Origin: Pseudomonadota bacterium
GTDB taxonomy: Bacteria > Desulfobacterota > Desulfarculia > Adiutricales > JAGVGV01
Direction of reading: 5' to 3'
Length of the DNA: 51,345 nt
NCBI GenBank assembly: GCA_018830135.1
Contig: JAHJTB010000224.1
Location: forward strand, 1 to 51,345
Below the pieces are notes generated by a model. The model saw nothing but the letters and a program-made list of their open reading frames with translations, had not been told where the DNA came from and made no database searches. A program made the translations under genes and the position numbers. Positions 8,642 to 17,604 of the stretch are shown in pieces (position 1 is the first letter of the stretch; each line of letters starts with the position of its first letter).

Positions 8642-9111
8642 GACTCCTCCCGACCGGGACGGTCCGAGGCCTCTTCCACGGCATCCACGATTTTTTGATA
8701 CCCGGTACAACGGCAGAGATTGCCGCTCAGACCGGCCCGGATTTCCTCCCGGCAGGGAGAGGGATTGCGCCGCAGCAGGTCCTCGGCGGCCAGGACCATA
8801 CCCGGCGTGCAGTACCCGCACTGGACGGCGCCGGCCCGGACAAAGGCCTCCTGGATCGGGTGCGGACCGTCCGCTCCGGACAGGCCTTCGATGGTCGTCA
8901 CCTCACGACCTTCGAGTTGGGCCGCCAGCATCAGGCAGGACAGCCGGGTCGTGCCGTCCACGAAAATCGTGCAGGCCCCGCATTCCCCCGATCCGCAGCT
9001 TTCCTTGGTTCCGGTCAGGCCGAGGTCCTCCCGGATGAGGTCCACGACCCGGCGGTCGGCGTCCGTTTTCACGGTCGTTTCCTGGCCGTTTAGAACAAAA
9101 TGCAGTTCCAT
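8638..9111 (-). CDS. Molybdenum hydroxylase [2Fe-2S] small subunit (XdhC/CoxS family)
   Basis: A 157-aa electron-transfer subunit with two [2Fe-2S] clusters. The N-terminal plant-ferredoxin-type cluster is bound by C39, C44, C47 and C59 (CGSGECGAC...C). The second, helical-bundle cluster is bound by C98, C101, C133 and C135 (QCGYCTPGM and NLCRCTGYQ). All eight ligands are intact. The length matches the family. The start directly abuts the stop of the large-subunit gene and its stop overlaps the FAD subunit, so the three are translated together. It carries electrons from the molybdopterin site to FAD. Confidence 0.95.
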   Translation of the reverse strand: MELHFVLNGQETTVKTDADRRVVDLIREDLGLTGTKESCGSGECGACTIFVDGTTRLSCLMLAAQLEGREVTTIEGLSGADGPHPIQEAFVRAGAVQCGYCTPGMVLAAEDLLRRNPSPCREEIRAGLSGNLCRCTGYQKIVDAVEEASDRPGREES

Positions 9112-11418
9112 CTACTCATCTCCCGATGTGGACTGGGACAAGGCCATGAGGACCTTTTCAGGGGTCAGGGGCGGATCGGGAATCCGGACGCCGCAGGCGT
9201 CGAACAGGGCGTTGGCCACGGCCGGCAGGGGGCCGTTGATCGGAATTTCCCCCAGTCCCTTTAACCCGTAGGGGCCGGTGGGTTCGAACAGCTCGACCGC
9301 CTCGGAGTCCATGTCCGGTACGTCTACAGCGGTCGGGATGACGTAGGTGGCCAGGTCCGGGGTCAGTCCCCGTCCCTGTTTAACCATGTAATCCTCGTAC
9401 AGGGCGTAGCCGAGCCCCTGGACGATGCCGCCCTGAACCTGCTGCTCGTAAAGTTGAGGATTGACGGTTCGCCCGGCTTCGGTCACCGCCAGATAATCCT
9501 GAACGTCCACCCGTCCCGTCAGTTCATCCACCTCGACCCGGGCCAGATGGGCGGCGTATGAAAACACGAGATGGGGCAGGCCGTAAACGGAGCGGAGCCG
9601 GGCCCGAATCGTATCCCTGGCCGTCGGGGCCCGCCAGTGATGGACCGCGGTCCGTTCGGCGGCGGACATGGCCCGGGCCAGGTCGGCCAGGCTGATCTCG
9701 CGGCCCGTGGCCAGGTGTCGAACCCGGCCCGGCAACAAGGCGCAGGATTCGGCGGCGTCGGCCATGAGCAGGTCGGCGGCCCGGCGCAGAATCCGGTCCT
9801 TGAGACCGTGGGCCGCGCCGATCAAGGCGTTGGCATAGGTGTAGGTCGTCCGGCTGGCGGCCGAGGTGCCGGATGGCAGGGTGGCGTCGGTGTCCGGCAG
9901 GCGGAGTTCAAGGCCTTCCGGGTCCTGGTTGAACACCTCGCCGGCGACCTGCAGGCAGGTGCTGGCATTGCCCTGGCCCATGTCCGGTACGCCCGAGTCG
10001 ATCAGAAACCGGCCCTCCGGGGTGAGTTCGACCTTGGCGTTGGCAAAGTCCGGGACCACGGGGCCATAACCGGAGCCGTGACTCAGACAGACAAGGCCGA
10101 GACCGCGGCGCTTGAAGATCGGGGCTTCGGCCTTCCAGACCTTCCTGTTTTTGTACCATGGATGTTCGGACAGTCTGGCCAGGCATTCAGCCGCACCGGT
10201 GGATTGGAGCAGGGTGACCCCCACGGGATTGGCGTCGCCCTGCCGGACCACGTTCATCAGACGGAAGCTCAACGGGTCCAGGCCCGATTCAAAGGCCAGC
10301 CGGTCCACCATCTGCTCGAGGGCCGCCGTGACCTGGGGAACGCCGAAGCCCCGGAACGGGCCGCTGGACGGGTTGTTGGTGTAGGCGCAGGTCCCCCGGA
10401 TGCACACGTGAGGTATGCGGTAGGCCCCGCCGGCGTGTTCAACGGCCAGGGCCAGGACTTCACCGCACAGGTGATCGTAGGCTCCGCCATCCATGATAAT
10501 CCGGCAGTCGAGAGCCCGGAGGCGTCCGTCCCGCGCGGCCCCCAGGCGGTAGTGCAGCCGCGCGGGCAGACGCTTGACCCCGGCCAGAAAGCTTTCTTCC
10601 CGATCCCAACACATCCGGACCGGACGGCCCCGGCCCGCCAGCGCGGCCAGGGCCAGCAGGCATTGAACGTGAACGCCGTCCTTGCCGCCGAATCCGCCGC
10701 CCAGGTAAGGCGCAACGACCCGGACCCGGTCCGGGGTCCAGCCCAGGACCCGGGCGATTTCGGAGCGGTCGCGGAAGGGCGACTGGGTCGAGGCGACCAC
10801 AAGCAGGCGGCCGTTTTCCTCGAGACGGGCCCATCCCGCCTCGGTCTCCAGGTAGGCGTGCTCCTGGCGCGGCAGTTCGAAACGCCCCTCGACCAGGACG
10901 TCGCAGCCTTCCAGACCCAGGACGCCTTCACCTTTTTCGACCGTCACCTCGGCCATGACATTGTCCGGGGACTCGTCATGGATAACCGGCGAGCCTTCGG
11001 CCAGGGCCTCTTCGGGATCGAAGACCGGCGGCCGGGGCGCCAGGGAGACCTCGATGGCCGCCAGGGCCTTGTCAAGCGCCAACCGGCTTTCGGCCACGAC
11101 CAGGGCCAGAGCATCGCCTATTCTACGGACCTTTTCATCCACCAGCACCGGCTGGTCCAGCCGCACGATGCCCTGGCGATTTTCACCCGGCACGTCCCGG
11201 TGAGTCAGGACGGCTAGAACGCCGGGCAGCTCACGGGCCGCCCGAACGTCGATCTCTACCAGATCGGCATGGGCCTCGCCGGATCGCCTGACGCCGCACC
11301 AGAGCATGTCCGGGGCGTAAAAATCGGCCGCGTATTTTTCAGCGCCCGTGACCTTGCCCATGGCGTCGGCCCGAGGCATGGACAGACCGACCCGGGGGCT
11401 GCTTCCGATGGGTTTCAA
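9112..11418 (-). CDS. Molybdenum hydroxylase large, molybdopterin-binding subunit (XdhA/CoxL family)
   Basis: This catalytic subunit hydroxylates a heterocycle or aldehyde using a molybdopterin cofactor and water. It opens with the family phrase PRADAMGKVTGAEKYAAD. The Mo-pyranopterin segments GGGFGGKDG, GPFRGFGVPQ and GIVQGLGYALYED follow, and the C-terminal GLKGLGE carries the Glu that is catalytic throughout the family. FRGFG rather than AYRGAG argues against a CO dehydrogenase. An in-frame ATG at 11490 would add 24 Arg-rich residues and overlap the aminotransferase gene. AAGGAGG at 11430-11436 points instead to TTG 11418 (spacing 11), giving 768 aa that begin as homologues do; the longer start remains possible. 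The substrate is unknown. The neighbouring HisC-type aminotransferase hints at an imidazole or other aromatic heterocycle, which is inference. Confidence 0.92.
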   Translation of the reverse strand: MKPIGSSPRVGLSMPRADAMGKVTGAEKYAADFYAPDMLWCGVRRSGEAHADLVEIDVRAARELPGVLAVLTHRDVPGENRQGIVRLDQPVLVDEKVRRIGDALALVVAESRLALDKALAAIEVSLAPRPPVFDPEEALAEGSPVIHDESPDNVMAEVTVEKGEGVLGLEGCDVLVEGRFELPRQEHAYLETEAGWARLEENGRLLVVASTQSPFRDRSEIARVLGWTPDRVRVVAPYLGGGFGGKDGVHVQCLLALAALAGRGRPVRMCWDREESFLAGVKRLPARLHYRLGAARDGRLRALDCRIIMDGGAYDHLCGEVLALAVEHAGGAYRIPHVCIRGTCAYTNNPSSGPFRGFGVPQVTAALEQMVDRLAFESGLDPLSFRLMNVVRQGDANPVGVTLLQSTGAAECLARLSEHPWYKNRKVWKAEAPIFKRRGLGLVCLSHGSGYGPVVPDFANAKVELTPEGRFLIDSGVPDMGQGNASTCLQVAGEVFNQDPEGLELRLPDTDATLPSGTSAASRTTYTYANALIGAAHGLKDRILRRAADLLMADAAESCALLPGRVRHLATGREISLADLARAMSAAERTAVHHWRAPTARDTIRARLRSVYGLPHLVFSYAAHLARVEVDELTGRVDVQDYLAVTEAGRTVNPQLYEQQVQGGIVQGLGYALYEDYMVKQGRGLTPDLATYVIPTAVDVPDMDSEAVELFEPTGPYGLKGLGEIPINGPLPAVANALFDACGVRIPDPPLTPEKVLMALSQSTSGDE

Positions 11419-11479
11419 TTGGCCGCAAACCTCCTTGCGTTCAGCGCCGGGTCGAATCGTCTGTTTGCGACCCGGCCGT

Positions 11480-12601
11480 TCAACTCGCATCCCTCAAGAC
11501 GTGGTGCAGGGCCTCGATCAGAGCCGACATGGCCTCCGGCTGATGAAGGCTCACCCGAATCCAGTTAGGAAAACGAAAACCGGTCATGCTCCGAACCATG
11601 ACGCCCCGGCTCATCAGCTTCCGATAGGCCATGGTATCGCTCATGGGCAGCCGGACCATGACGAAGTTGCCTTCCCCGATGACCGATTCCAGGCCCAGGG
11701 CGGCTAGTTCCCGACGCAGAAAATCCTTGCCCTCCCGCACCAGTTCCCGTGTCCGGAGCATGTGCTCATCGTCGCCCAGGGCGGCCTGGGCCGCGGCCTG
11801 GGCCAAGGCATTGACCGAATAGACCACGCAGGTCCTGCGGACGACATTCACCACCTCCAGGGAACCGGCCAGATAACCGATCCGCAGGCCGGCCAGACCG
11901 TGCATCTTGGAAAAGGTCCGGAAGACGACCAGGTTCGGATACTCCGGGATCAGGCTGATGCCGTTCGGATAGTCCGGGCGTTCGACAAACTCGAAATAGG
12001 CCTCGTCCACCACGACGATCTGGCGGCCGTCGATCCGGTCGAGAAAATGTCTGAGCTTCCCTTCGGACCAGTAGGTGCCGGTCGGGTTGTTGGGATTGCA
12101 GACAAAGAGAATCTTGGTCCGTTCGTCGATCCGTTCCAGCATGCCCTCGTCGTCAAAACAGAAATCCTTGAGCGGAACCAGCCGGGCCTCATATCCGGAA
12201 AATTCGGCGACCCATTCGTAAACCGCAAAGGTCTTGTCCGCGGTGATGATGTTGTCGCCCTCCTGGCAGAAGGCTTTGATCACGAAGGCGATGACTTCAT
12301 TAGCTCCGTTGCCCACCAGAATCTGGTCCGGTTCCAGATCGAACTTGTCGGCCAGGCCGTGGCGAAGATAGTGGCAGTCGCCGCTGGGATAGAGAGAGGC
12401 CTTGAGGGGTGGCGTATTTCGGAGGATGTCCCTTGCCTCCGGCGGCGGCCCCAGCGGGTTCTCGTTGTTGTTGAGCCGGTAGAGGTGATCGACGCCGTAG
12501 AGCCGCATCAGTTCGGCGTCCGGCTTGGACGGGATGTAGGCCTCGAAATGCTTGACGTATTCCGGGATGAGCGGGTCCAGGTTGAAACGATGCATGGTCA
12601 T
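11480..12601 (-). CDS. hisC: HisC-family PLP aminotransferase (histidinol-phosphate type)
   Basis: A 373-aa fold-type-I aminotransferase. The family signatures are clear: NENPLGPPP (47-53 region), GNGANEVI, CNPNNPTGT with the cofactor Asn near 171, VDEAYFEF with Asp199/Tyr202, and the Schiff-base lysine K232 in TFSKMHGLAGLRIGY. In histidine synthesis HisC converts imidazole-acetol phosphate to histidinol phosphate; relatives act on aromatic amino acids or on secondary metabolites. The gene is not with the his genes of this window (20.8-24.5 kb) but second in a molybdenum-hydroxylase operon, so a specialised role is as likely as histidine synthesis and the symbol is tentative. ATG 12601 directly follows the TAA of the upstream gene. 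A second ATG two codons on is possible. Confidence 0.85.
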   Translation of the reverse strand: MTMHRFNLDPLIPEYVKHFEAYIPSKPDAELMRLYGVDHLYRLNNNENPLGPPPEARDILRNTPPLKASLYPSGDCHYLRHGLADKFDLEPDQILVGNGANEVIAFVIKAFCQEGDNIITADKTFAVYEWVAEFSGYEARLVPLKDFCFDDEGMLERIDERTKILFVCNPNNPTGTYWSEGKLRHFLDRIDGRQIVVVDEAYFEFVERPDYPNGISLIPEYPNLVVFRTFSKMHGLAGLRIGYLAGSLEVVNVVRRTCVVYSVNALAQAAAQAALGDDEHMLRTRELVREGKDFLRRELAALGLESVIGEGNFVMVRLPMSDTMAYRKLMSRGVMVRSMTGFRFPNWIRVSLHQPEAMSALIEALHHVLRDAS

Positions 12602-13912
12602 TTACCTTGACTGGTGCTGGAAGATGACCATATCGGCCCGCCCGCCGTACGGGATGACCAGTCGGGGCGTGAAACCCTGGTCGAGCAGGACGGGCGTCCA
12701 GTCGGCCTGCCAGGCCAGGCCCGTGTCGAGAAGGAAAAACAGGTTGTCGATGTGTTCCGACCGGAGCAGACTGAGATGCCGGCTGATATTGGCGGCCCGG
12801 TCTTCGCCGTTCCACATGGGGCGGAGCGTGGCCTGGTCGAGCCCTCGTTCGATGGTCGTACTCAACACGGAGTGGGGCGAAATCCGTTCTCCTTCGTGCC
12901 GGGTCTTTCGTACATCACGCGGCAGGACCAGCCGGCCGTATTGTTCCGCCAGAAAATCCGCCAGCCCGGGATGGGCCCAGACCGAGACGCCGCTGTCTTC
13001 GGACAGTTGGCGATAGAAGAACGGAACCGGGCGGCGGTCGCTCCCGCCAAAGGATACGTCCAGCGCGCCGAGGGTGTCGAAGTAACCGGCCGGAGGAGAC
13101 GACGGGGTATAGCTGCAGATGATGCCCAAGGCATCGGTCCGGGCCACCCCGTTGATGCAGGCCTCGATCAGGTCGGCGGCCATGTTCGAATCCGGGGGCT
13201 GGTTGAAGGGATAGGGGCCGTAAAACTCGACGATTCGCGAGCCTTGCCGCCAGATCATGCCGCCGCCGATACGGTTTCGCTCTCCCTGGGCCACGACCAG
13301 ACCGAACTTTCCTCCTCCGATCATGTCCGCCAGCCGGCCCGGTTTCTCGAAACCGGCGGGGTAAAGACGATTGGCGGGATAATGGAGGGCCAGGAGTCGA
13401 CTGAATTCCTTGACCTGTTCCCGGTCGGCTGTCTGAACTCGATACGATTTCAGGGGTCTGGCCTCTGGTGGTTCAATATCATCGGTCGCTGGGTAGCTCT
13501 TGGCTTTGATCAGCACCAGGCCGATGCCCTGATGGAGCTCCTCGAAGAGAGAGAAATCGTCCACGGATCTGGAGGCCAGCAGCAGCCCCAGATCGCCCAG
13601 GTCCTTTTCGTCATCCAGGGAAACGCCCGCGGCCAGGTTGAACAGGCGCAGATCGAGATCGCGGCCGGTAAAGACGAACTTGGCCTGAACGTAGTAACCG
13701 TAATTGGTTATTTCCAGACTCAGAGTGTGTCCTTGAGCGGATATCCGGATCAGGTAGGCGAAAATCTCCTCCACGGCCAGGGTCAGCTTGATGGCCTCGA
13801 CCGCGCCCAGCCCCATTCCAATGGCCGTGTTCTCGGCCAGGCCGGTCACGGCGGACATGAAGCGCTCGGTCAGGGGTACTATCAGGGAGAGTGATTCTTG
13901 ATTGGATGTCAT
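12602..13912 (-). CDS. RsbW-like ATPase domain fused to GNAT-like domains, first gene of operon
   Basis: A 436-aa protein not matched to a named family. Residues 1-150 resemble the GHKL ATPase of anti-sigma factors: a helix LTLAVEEIFAYLIR in the place of the N box and DLGLLLASRSVDDFS...GIGLVLIKAK as the last G-box region. The middle nucleotide motif (DxGxG) looks degenerate, so ATP binding is doubtful. Residues 160-436 look like a tandem GNAT unit (VVAQGERNRIGGGMIW...; C-terminal DQGFTPRLVIPYGGRADMVIF) recalling the last gene of the operon. GAGG lies 8 bases before the ATG. It is the promoter-proximal gene of the seven-gene unit that runs to 5452. A regulatory or sensor role coupled to acyl transfer is possible but unproven. 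Confidence 0.65.
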   Translation of the reverse strand: MTSNQESLSLIVPLTERFMSAVTGLAENTAIGMGLGAVEAIKLTLAVEEIFAYLIRISAQGHTLSLEITNYGYYVQAKFVFTGRDLDLRLFNLAAGVSLDDEKDLGDLGLLLASRSVDDFSLFEELHQGIGLVLIKAKSYPATDDIEPPEARPLKSYRVQTADREQVKEFSRLLALHYPANRLYPAGFEKPGRLADMIGGGKFGLVVAQGERNRIGGGMIWRQGSRIVEFYGPYPFNQPPDSNMAADLIEACINGVARTDALGIICSYTPSSPPAGYFDTLGALDVSFGGSDRRPVPFFYRQLSEDSGVSVWAHPGLADFLAEQYGRLVLPRDVRKTRHEGERISPHSVLSTTIERGLDQATLRPMWNGEDRAANISRHLSLLRSEHIDNLFFLLDTGLAWQADWTPVLLDQGFTPRLVIPYGGRADMVIFQHQSR

Positions 13913-14032
13913 GGTCTTTTCCTCGCCGGTCGTCGGGCCGCGATGCCGCCCCTTTCATATTCTGGCCGAAACCGGGGAAAAAGCCAAGCGGTAATCGGCC
14001 GATCGGATGGGGGTGCACCATCTGGAACGGGC

Positions 14033-14058
14033 AAAAAAATCCCCCCGTGCGGGGGGAT
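14033..14058 (-). terminator. Rho-independent terminator of the rpoD transcript
   Basis: On the minus strand a 6-bp C/G stem (CCCCCC-GCAC-GGGGGG) flanked by AAT/ATT is followed by a run of seven T. It starts 9 bases after the rpoD stop. Confidence 0.9.
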
Positions 14059-14066
14059 TCAGGGGG

Positions 14067-15818
14067 TCAGCCTTCGATAAAGGCCTTCAACCGCTTGCTC
14101 CGACTGGGGTGACGCAGCTTGCGCAAAGCCTTGGCTTCAATCTGTCGAATGCGCTCCCGGGTGACCTCGAAGTCCCTTCCGACCTCCTCGAGGGTGTGAT
14201 CGGCCTTTTCGCCGATGCCGAAACGCATGCGCAGCACCTTTTCCTCGCGGGGGGTCAGGGTGGCCAGCACCTTGCGCGTCTGTTCGGACAAATTCAGGCC
14301 GATGACCGCGTCCGAGGGAGACATGATCTTCTTGTCTTCGATGAAATCTCCCAGGTAGCTGTCTTCTTCTTCACCGATGGGGGTTTCGAGGGAGATGGGT
14401 TCCTTGGCGATCTTCAGGACCTTGCGCACCTTGTCCAGGGGCAGTTCCATTTTTTCCGCGATCTCTTCCGGCATGGGTTCGCGGCCCAGTTCCTGGACGA
14501 GGTAGCGGGAGGGCCGGCTGAGCTTGTTGATGGTTTCGATCATGTTGACCGGTATGCGAATGGTCCGGGCCTGGTCGGCGATGGCCCGGGTAATGGCCTG
14601 GCGTATCCACCAGGTGGCATAAGTGGAGAACTTGTAACCCCGCTGGTATTCGAACTTGTCAACCGCCTTCATCAGGCCGATGTTGCCTTCCTGGATCAGA
14701 TCGAGAAACTGGAGTCCGCGGTTGGTGTATTTTTTGGCGATGCTGACCACGAGGCGCAGATTGGCTTCGATCAATTCCTGCTTGGCCACACGGGCCTTGG
14801 CTTCACCCCGTTGGACCTGCTTGAGGATTTTTTTGATCATGGCCGTGGACATCTGGGCCTCGGCTTCCAGCTTCCGGATTTTCTGGTTGTGCAGCCGGAT
14901 GGTCTTTTCCAGGTTCAGAATTTCTTCCGGGACCATTTTGAACTTCCGGACCAGTTTGGGGCTGTTTTTGAAATCCTTGCGAATCTGTTTGCACAGCTCC
15001 CGCAGTTCGGCCTGGTTCTTGCCGCAACGGCAAAGACAGCGCTCGATGACCCGACAACAGTCTTCAATGGCTTCGTCGGAAGCCTTGAGTTGATGGACGA
15101 TCCGGTCGGTCTGCCGTTTGTCCAGGCGCAACTCCCTGAAAAGGGACGCGATCTGCTCTTTGTTCTTCTTGATTTTATCGCGATGTTTCTTCCGGGTGGC
15201 CTGGGTCGTGGCCGACTTGATGCGTTTGGTCAGACTTTTACTTTCCTGGTCCAGGGTCCGCACCTGTTCGATGATGGCCAGGACTTTTTCATGACGCTGT
15301 TCCATCTCCATGGGCGTTTCGTCTTCATCCGCGTCCTTGACTACTTCCCGCACCCGAAGTTCGCCGGACTGCAGTTTGTCGCCCAGGGCCAGGATTTCGA
15401 TCATGCCCAGAGGTGTCTCCAATATGGCCTCGATCAGTTCCTGTTCCCCGGCCTCGATGCGTTTGGCGATCTCGACTTCGCCTTCCCGAGTCAACAGGGA
15501 GACCAGGCCCATTTCCCGCAGGTACATCTTGACCGGATCGGTCACCCGCGTTTCCGGCTCGGCCTCGGAGACCACCTCGGTTTCGCGCTCGTCCCCGGCC
15601 TTGATTTCGTCCGGCTTTTTCGAGCTTTTGACCATGTGGATGCCTTCGACGATCTGGATGTCCATCTCGTCGAAGATCATCATCATGTCGTCGATCTGCT
15701 CGGATGAAATCAGGTCCGGCGGCAGTGCGCTGTTTAACTCATCGTAGGTCAGAAATCCTTTTTCTTTTCCAACCAGGATCAAACGTTTCAGTTCGTCTAG
15801 TTCGTTACCGTTCGCCAT
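14067..15818 (-). CDS. rpoD: RNA polymerase primary sigma factor (sigma-70/RpoD)
   Basis: The 583-aa housekeeping sigma factor. It has an acidic region 1.1, region 1.2 [11 protein letters not shown], a long non-conserved linker typical of proteobacterial RpoD, and the region 2 block [20 protein letters not shown] followed by the -10-recognition and 3.0 stretch [14 protein letters not shown]. Region 4.2 carries the helix-turn-helix [20 protein letters not shown] that reads the -35 element. An in-frame ATG 11 codons earlier overlaps dnaG; ATG 15818 is chosen for the GGGGGAG 9-10 bases upstream and the conserved [13 protein letters not shown] opening. It follows dnaG by 22 bases and closes the yqeY-mutS2-dnaG-rpoD block, ending at a strong terminator. 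Several promoters in this window fit its TTGACA/TATAAT specificity. Confidence 0.98.
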   Translation of the reverse strand: MANGNELDELKRLILVGKEKGFLTYDELNSALPPDLISSEQIDDMMMIFDEMDIQIVEGIHMVKSSKKPDEIKAGDERETEVVSEAEPETRVTDPVKMYLREMGLVSLLTREGEVEIAKRIEAGEQELIEAILETPLGMIEILALGDKLQSGELRVREVVKDADEDETPMEMEQRHEKVLAIIEQVRTLDQESKSLTKRIKSATTQATRKKHRDKIKKNKEQIASLFRELRLDKRQTDRIVHQLKASDEAIEDCCRVIERCLCRCGKNQAELRELCKQIRKDFKNSPKLVRKFKMVPEEILNLEKTIRLHNQKIRKLEAEAQMSTAMIKKILKQVQRGEAKARVAKQELIEANLRLVVSIAKKYTNRGLQFLDLIQEGNIGLMKAVDKFEYQRGYKFSTYATWWIRQAITRAIADQARTIRIPVNMIETINKLSRPSRYLVQELGREPMPEEIAEKMELPLDKVRKVLKIAKEPISLETPIGEEEDSYLGDFIEDKKIMSPSDAVIGLNLSEQTRKVLATLTPREEKVLRMRFGIGEKADHTLEEVGRDFEVTRERIRQIEAKALRKLRHPSRSKRLKAFIEG

Positions 15819-15840
15819 TTTTAAGACTCCCCCAACATGC

Positions 15841-17598
15841 TCATATTGCATTATTTTTCAGCAGGCGGTTCTTCTCCTGTATCAGAAGGACCAGCCCCGC
15901 ATTATCCCCCGCTTGCTGGGCCGCTTTAATCTGCCCGGACAGACGGACCTCCCGCCTCCGTCGGTCACGTTCCTCGAAGCGGCCCAAAAAATCCGACACG
16001 GCCTGATTCAGATTTTCATCCTCCAGTCCGTCTTCGCCCAGGGCCAGACCCGATACCAGGTCGGCCTGGGCCGGTTCGAGCTGTTCGATAAGGCGGTCCG
16101 GGTCGACGGTCCGCGTCTTTCGGTACTGGCCGGCCATGGCTTCATATATCCGCCGGGCCGCCGGGCTGTCGAGCCTGGGGCCGAGGTCGGTCGAAAAAAA
16201 ATGGTTTCCGACTTCCGGGTGCAGCAGGATCGTCCGCAACATTTCCATTTCAAAATCGGCGGCCAGTTCCCTGACCAGACCATCGGGTTCTTCCTCCTGC
16301 TCCGGTCGCCGTCGGGCGGAAAGCTCGAGGGCCTCCTCGGATACCTCGATCCGTTGGGCCAGAGCCCGGCGCAACAGGTCCTGGCGAGTCCGGCCCTCGA
16401 CCCGGCCGATGACCCCCAATACCTCCTGGGCCGCCCTGGACTTGCCAGCCAGCGAGTCCGGGTATCGGGCCAGGGTCTGGTCCAGGTAGAAATCCAGCAG
16501 GTCCACGGCGCCGGACAGCGCCTCTTCGAGGGCCTCCGGGCCGAATTCCCGGACAAAGGTATCCGGGTCATGGCCCTCCGGCAGCTTCAGGACCCGCCCG
16601 TCCAAATCGGCCGACATGAAGAGCGGCAGGGCCCGGGCCGCCGCGTTCCGGCCGGCCTCGTCCGCGTCGAATAGTAGAACGGCCTGGTCAACGTAGCCCT
16701 TGAGCAACCGGAGGTGGTCCGGTGTCAGGGCGGTGCCCAGGGTGGCCGCGACGTGGCGGACGCCATGGGCGGCCAGGGACAGGAGGTCGAAATACCCCTC
16801 GACGATCAGAACCGTACGCCGCTCCCGCAGCCGGGGCCGGTTCTTGTCCAGTCCGTAAAGTATCCGGCCCTTGTGGTAAACCGGTGTTTCCGGGGAGTTG
16901 AGGTATTTGGGTTGATTTTCCTCCTCCACCAGCAGACGCCCGCCGAAGGCGACCGTCTTGCCGTCCAGTCCGGAGATGGGACAGACGACCCGGGAGCGGA
17001 AGGTGTCGTAATACTTGCGCCCGTCCCGGGCCTGCTTGACCAGGCCGGCCCTTTCCACGACTTCGGTCGGGATTTTTCGGGATTCGAGAAACAAACGCAG
17101 GTTGTCCCAACCGGCCGGAGCCCAGCCCAGGTGGAACTCCTCGATCAGATTGCGCCCCAGCCCTCTCCGGGCCAGGTAGTCCCGGGCCGGCCGGCCGCCG
17201 GGGCCTTCCAACTCGTCTTCAAAGAACTTCTGGGCCAGGGCCACGGCTTCGATCAAGGCGGTCTTGGTCCCTCTGTGGGCCTGATCCCCCCGGGCATCGA
17301 CCCGGGGCAGATCGATGCCGTAACGCTCGGCCAGTTCGGTGACGGCTTCGGGAAAGGTGATGCCTTTATGCATCATCAGGAAACGGAAGACGTTGCCCCC
17401 GGCGCCGCAACCGAAACAATGGAATATCCGTCTTTCCGGATTGACCGTGAAAGAAGCCGTTTTTTCGCCATGGAAAGGGCACAGGCCTTTCAAGAGGCGG
17501 CCGGCGCGGGAAAGCGGGACGTAGCTCGAAATCACCTCGACGATATCCGCCGCGCTGCGGACTTCGTCGATCTTGTGTTCCGGAATCATGCCCGCCAT
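15841..17598 (-). CDS. dnaG: DNA primase DnaG
   Basis: Synthesises RNA primers at the replication fork. The 585-aa protein begins with the CHC2 zinc-binding domain (C40-PF-H43 ... C61-FG-C64), followed by the primase core with TOPRIM motifs [16 protein letters not shown] and [13 protein letters not shown] (metal-binding Glu and DxD). The C-terminal 150 residues ([21 protein letters not shown] onward) match the DnaB-interacting helical domain. ATG 17598 has GAGG 5 bases upstream; a second Met three codons on is an alternative. The start lies 6 bases past the mutS2 stop. The dnaG-rpoD order is the conserved macromolecular synthesis arrangement. Confidence 0.98.
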   Translation of the reverse strand: MAGMIPEHKIDEVRSAADIVEVISSYVPLSRAGRLLKGLCPFHGEKTASFTVNPERRIFHCFGCGAGGNVFRFLMMHKGITFPEAVTELAERYGIDLPRVDARGDQAHRGTKTALIEAVALAQKFFEDELEGPGGRPARDYLARRGLGRNLIEEFHLGWAPAGWDNLRLFLESRKIPTEVVERAGLVKQARDGRKYYDTFRSRVVCPISGLDGKTVAFGGRLLVEEENQPKYLNSPETPVYHKGRILYGLDKNRPRLRERRTVLIVEGYFDLLSLAAHGVRHVAATLGTALTPDHLRLLKGYVDQAVLLFDADEAGRNAAARALPLFMSADLDGRVLKLPEGHDPDTFVREFGPEALEEALSGAVDLLDFYLDQTLARYPDSLAGKSRAAQEVLGVIGRVEGRTRQDLLRRALAQRIEVSEEALELSARRRPEQEEEPDGLVRELAADFEMEMLRTILLHPEVGNHFFSTDLGPRLDSPAARRIYEAMAGQYRKTRTVDPDRLIEQLEPAQADLVSGLALGEDGLEDENLNQAVSDFLGRFEERDRRRREVRLSGQIKAAQQAGDNAGLVLLIQEKNRLLKNNAI

Positions 17599-17604
17599 GG
17601 CGCC

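Noticed and set aside
9571-11217. A 548-codon plus-strand frame opposite the molybdenum subunit
   Set aside because: Antisense shadow with no motif and no start signals.
14007-15707. A 566-codon plus-strand frame opposite rpoD
   Set aside because: Antisense shadow of a conserved sigma factor; no independent support.
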